Origin: Dechloromonas sp. CZR5 | GTDB taxonomy: Bacteria; Pseudomonadota; Gammaproteobacteria; Burkholderiales; Rhodocyclaceae | Assembly: GCF_008711155.1 (NCBI RefSeq) | Contig: NZ_VUYQ01000007.1 | Coordinates: 1 to 64,000, forward strand | Length of the DNA stretch: 64,000 nucleotides | Direction of reading: 5' to 3' | Shown here: positions 62,374 to 64,000 of the stretch, in pieces | How the letters are laid out: each line of letters opens with the position of its first letter | Numbering within the stretch: the stretch's first letter is position 1 | Notes under the pieces: model-generated | The model's database searches: none | What the model was told of the DNA's origin: nothing | What the model saw: the letters and a program-made list of their open reading frames with translations, nothing else | Made by a program: the position numbers and the translations under genes

Positions 62374-63672
62374 ATGCCCCACGCCGACTCTCACCTGACC
62401 GCCCGGGACCTGCTCGACTTCATCGACGCCAGTCCCAGCCCATGGCATGCCGTCGCCACCTGCGAATCCCGCCTGCGTGCCGCAGGTTACCAAGCGCTTG
62501 ACGAAGACGCCCGCTGGTCCCTGCAAGCCGGCGGCCGCTATTTCGTCACCCGCGGCGGCTCATCGATCATCGCCTTCGTCGTCGGTAGCGCACCGCTGGC
62601 CGGACGCGGCCTGACCCTGATCGGCGCCCACACCGATTCGCCCGGCCTGCGCATCAAGCCGAAACCGGCCGACGCAACCGGCGGCATGATCCGCCTCGGG
62701 GTGGAGGTTTACGGCGGCCCCATCCTGGCCACCTTCGCCGATCGCGACCTGTCCCTGGCCGGCCGCGTCGCGATCCGTACCGGCGGCGGCATCGAAAGCC
62801 GCCTGCTGCGTTTCGATGCCCCGCTACTGCGCCTGCCCAATCTCGCCATCCACATGAACCGCGAGGTCAATGAAGCCGGCCTCAAATTCAACAAGCAGAC
62901 CGAACTGCCGCTGCTCCTGGGCATCGCCGGCGACGACGGGGCCGAAAGGCGTTTCCGCGCCCTGATCGCGACGGCGCTCGATGTCGCACCGGACGACCTG
63001 CTCACCTGGGAACTGGCCGCCTACGACACGCAGAAGGGCACCCTGTGGGGTGCGGACAGCGAGTTCATCGCCGATAGCCAGCTCGACAACCTCGCCTCCT
63101 GCCACGCCGCGCTGTCGGCCCTGCTGGCTACCCGTGAGCCCGAGCAAACCTGCCTCGTCGCCTTTTTCGATCACGAGGAAGTCGGCAGCGAAAGCGCGGC
63201 CGGCGCCGGAGGCAGCTTCCTCGGCGACGTGCTCGCCCGCCTTGCCGGCACCTTCGGCCTCGACGACGAAGACCGGCGGCGGATGCTGGCCGGCAGCTTT
63301 TTCATCAGCGCCGACATGGCGCATGGCTGGCACCCGAATTTCCCGGCCGCCTACGAGCCCTGCCACCATGCGCTGGTCAACACCGGCCCGGTGATCAAGA
63401 GCAATGCTAACCAGCGCTACAGCACGACGGCCGAGACCGCCGCCCGCTTCATGGCTCTCTGCGAACGCGCCGGCGTGCCCTGCCAGCAATATGCGCACCG
63501 CACCGATCTCGGCTGCGGCAGCACCATCGGCCCCATCGTCGCAGCCCAGCTGGGCATTCCCAGCGTCGATGTCGGGTCGCCGATGTGGGCCATGCACAGC
63601 ATCCGCGAAAGCGCCGGCGTTCTCGATCACGGCTACATGATTGCCGCGATGAGCGCAGCCTTCGCGAGCTGA
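62374..63672 (+). CDS. apeB: M18 family aminopeptidase
   Basis: 432 residues. Zinc ligands and signatures: LIGAHTDSPGLRIKP, FDHEEVGSESAAGAGGSFLG, ISADMAHGWHPNFPAAYEP, TDLGCGSTIGPIVAAQLGIP and VDVGSPMWAMHSIRES. Broad-specificity aminopeptidase of the aspartyl aminopeptidase type. ATG 62374 (MPHADSHLTA) fits the family start. The 199 bp before it (62175-62373) hold no convincing gene. Confidence 0.92.
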   Translation: MPHADSHLTARDLLDFIDASPSPWHAVATCESRLRAAGYQALDEDARWSLQAGGRYFVTRGGSSIIAFVVGSAPLAGRGLTLIGAHTDSPGLRIKPKPADATGGMIRLGVEVYGGPILATFADRDLSLAGRVAIRTGGGIESRLLRFDAPLLRLPNLAIHMNREVNEAGLKFNKQTELPLLLGIAGDDGAERRFRALIATALDVAPDDLLTWELAAYDTQKGTLWGADSEFIADSQLDNLASCHAALSALLATREPEQTCLVAFFDHEEVGSESAAGAGGSFLGDVLARLAGTFGLDDEDRRRMLAGSFFISADMAHGWHPNFPAAYEPCHHALVNTGPVIKSNANQRYSTTAETAARFMALCERAGVPCQQYAHRTDLGCGSTIGPIVAAQLGIPSVDVGSPMWAMHSIRESAGVLDHGYMIAAMSAAFAS

Positions 63673-63673
63673 C

Positions 63674-64000
63674 ATGAGCGATACCATCCTCTTTCTCGCC
63701 GGCTCGGCCCTCATCGTCTGGTGGTCGCGCAAGCCCTTGAGCAAGCCGGGGAGCCACGGCTTCTATCGCTTCTTCGCGTGGGAGGCCATTCTCGGCCTGA
63801 TCGTCCTTAACCACGCGGTTTGGGGCGACGATCCCTACTCGCCCCACCAGTTCGCTTCCTGGCTGCTGATGCTGTCCAGCATTGCGCTGGTCGTCATGGG
63901 AGTCTCGTCGTTGAAACGCAATGGCGCCCCCAACACCAAGCGCGACGACGGGTCGTTCTACGAATTCGAGAAAACGACGCAACTCGTTTCCCGTGGCATC
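63674..64000 (+). CDS. Isoprenylcysteine carboxyl methyltransferase-like (partial)
   Basis: 109 residues from ATG 63674, running off the window. Three hydrophobic segments (ILFLAGSALIVWWSRKPL; FFAWEAILGLIVLNHAVWGD; FASWLLMLSSIALVVMGVSS) then DGSFYEFEKTTQLVSRGI, the beginning of the ICMT/DUF1295-like core, which usually continues with a YxxxRHPMY motif. Its ATG overlaps nothing; it starts 1 bp after the apeB stop. Confidence 0.7.
   Translation, partial: MSDTILFLAGSALIVWWSRKPLSKPGSHGFYRFFAWEAILGLIVLNHAVWGDDPYSPHQFASWLLMLSSIALVVMGVSSLKRNGAPNTKRDDGSFYEFEKTTQLVSRGI

Overview
The window looks like chromosomal DNA of a GC-rich betaproteobacterium, most likely a Rhodocyclales member (Dechloromonas/Azonexus-like). 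That placement is my inference from the mix of acetate uptake, polyhydroxyalkanoate (PHA) storage, menaquinone genes, bacteriohemerythrin and many HDOD/GGDEF/response-regulator genes; no database search was possible. Almost all of it is densely packed protein-coding sequence with short intergenic gaps and clear intrinsic terminators.

Layout. 1-6380: tRNA-Asp (cut by the window edge), menD with a one-base frameshift in a C7 run, queF, an HDOD gene, trmJ, suhB, three small genes of unknown function, and the terminator that originally followed tRNA-Ser. 6383-9939: a 3.5-kb integrated element in the 3' end of tRNA-Ser(GGA). It has 20-bp att repeats, three 12-bp-phased arm-like repeats just inside each end, a tyrosine integrase, remnants of a T7-like podovirus, two near-identical T7-like promoter sequences and an AT-rich block of CTATAGAT-type short repeats. 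10050-24062: a same-strand acetate block. It runs from acs through a possible translated leader with a built-in terminator, a CrbS-like transporter/sensor kinase, a CheY-like receiver, a membrane pseudo-kinase fused to a DnaQ-type exonuclease, two DUF294 nucleotidyltransferase-like proteins (one with cNMP and CBS domains) and a DEDD exonuclease with a decayed active site, to an ActP-like symporter with its DUF4212 partner.

24334-35216: a YqhA-family gene, class I fumarase, a metzincin-like protein, a degenerate receiver-GGDEF protein, ilvBN behind a valine-rich leader peptide and attenuator, a PilZ protein, bacteriohemerythrin behind an FNR-type box, and menB-menC. 35217-41114: an RND efflux operon facing a TetR repressor, with a palindromic operator between -35 and -10. 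41150-45158: PHA storage (phaC-phaB-phaB, then phaR). 45286-48841: a small membrane gene, a ZIP transporter, pgeF, rluD and divergent bamD. 49015-56506: Ser/Thr kinase-HDOD-GAF, DUF3293, rmuC and a DUF748 giant. 56581-64000: a membrane protein, two response-regulator genes, gloB, methyltransferase-rnhA-dnaQ, a GMC-oxidoreductase remnant, a membrane-anchored lipase-like hydrolase, an M18 aminopeptidase and a partial isoprenylcysteine-methyltransferase-like gene.

How it fits together: acetate is imported (ActP-like symporter/DUF4212), activated (Acs), and can be stored as PHA (PhaB/PhaC) or oxidised (fumarase). The sensor/exonuclease/nucleotidyltransferase genes between acs and the symporter look like a dedicated control module and are the least explained part of the window. 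menD, menB and menC imply menaquinone use; the FNR-type site before bacteriohemerythrin also points to low-oxygen life.
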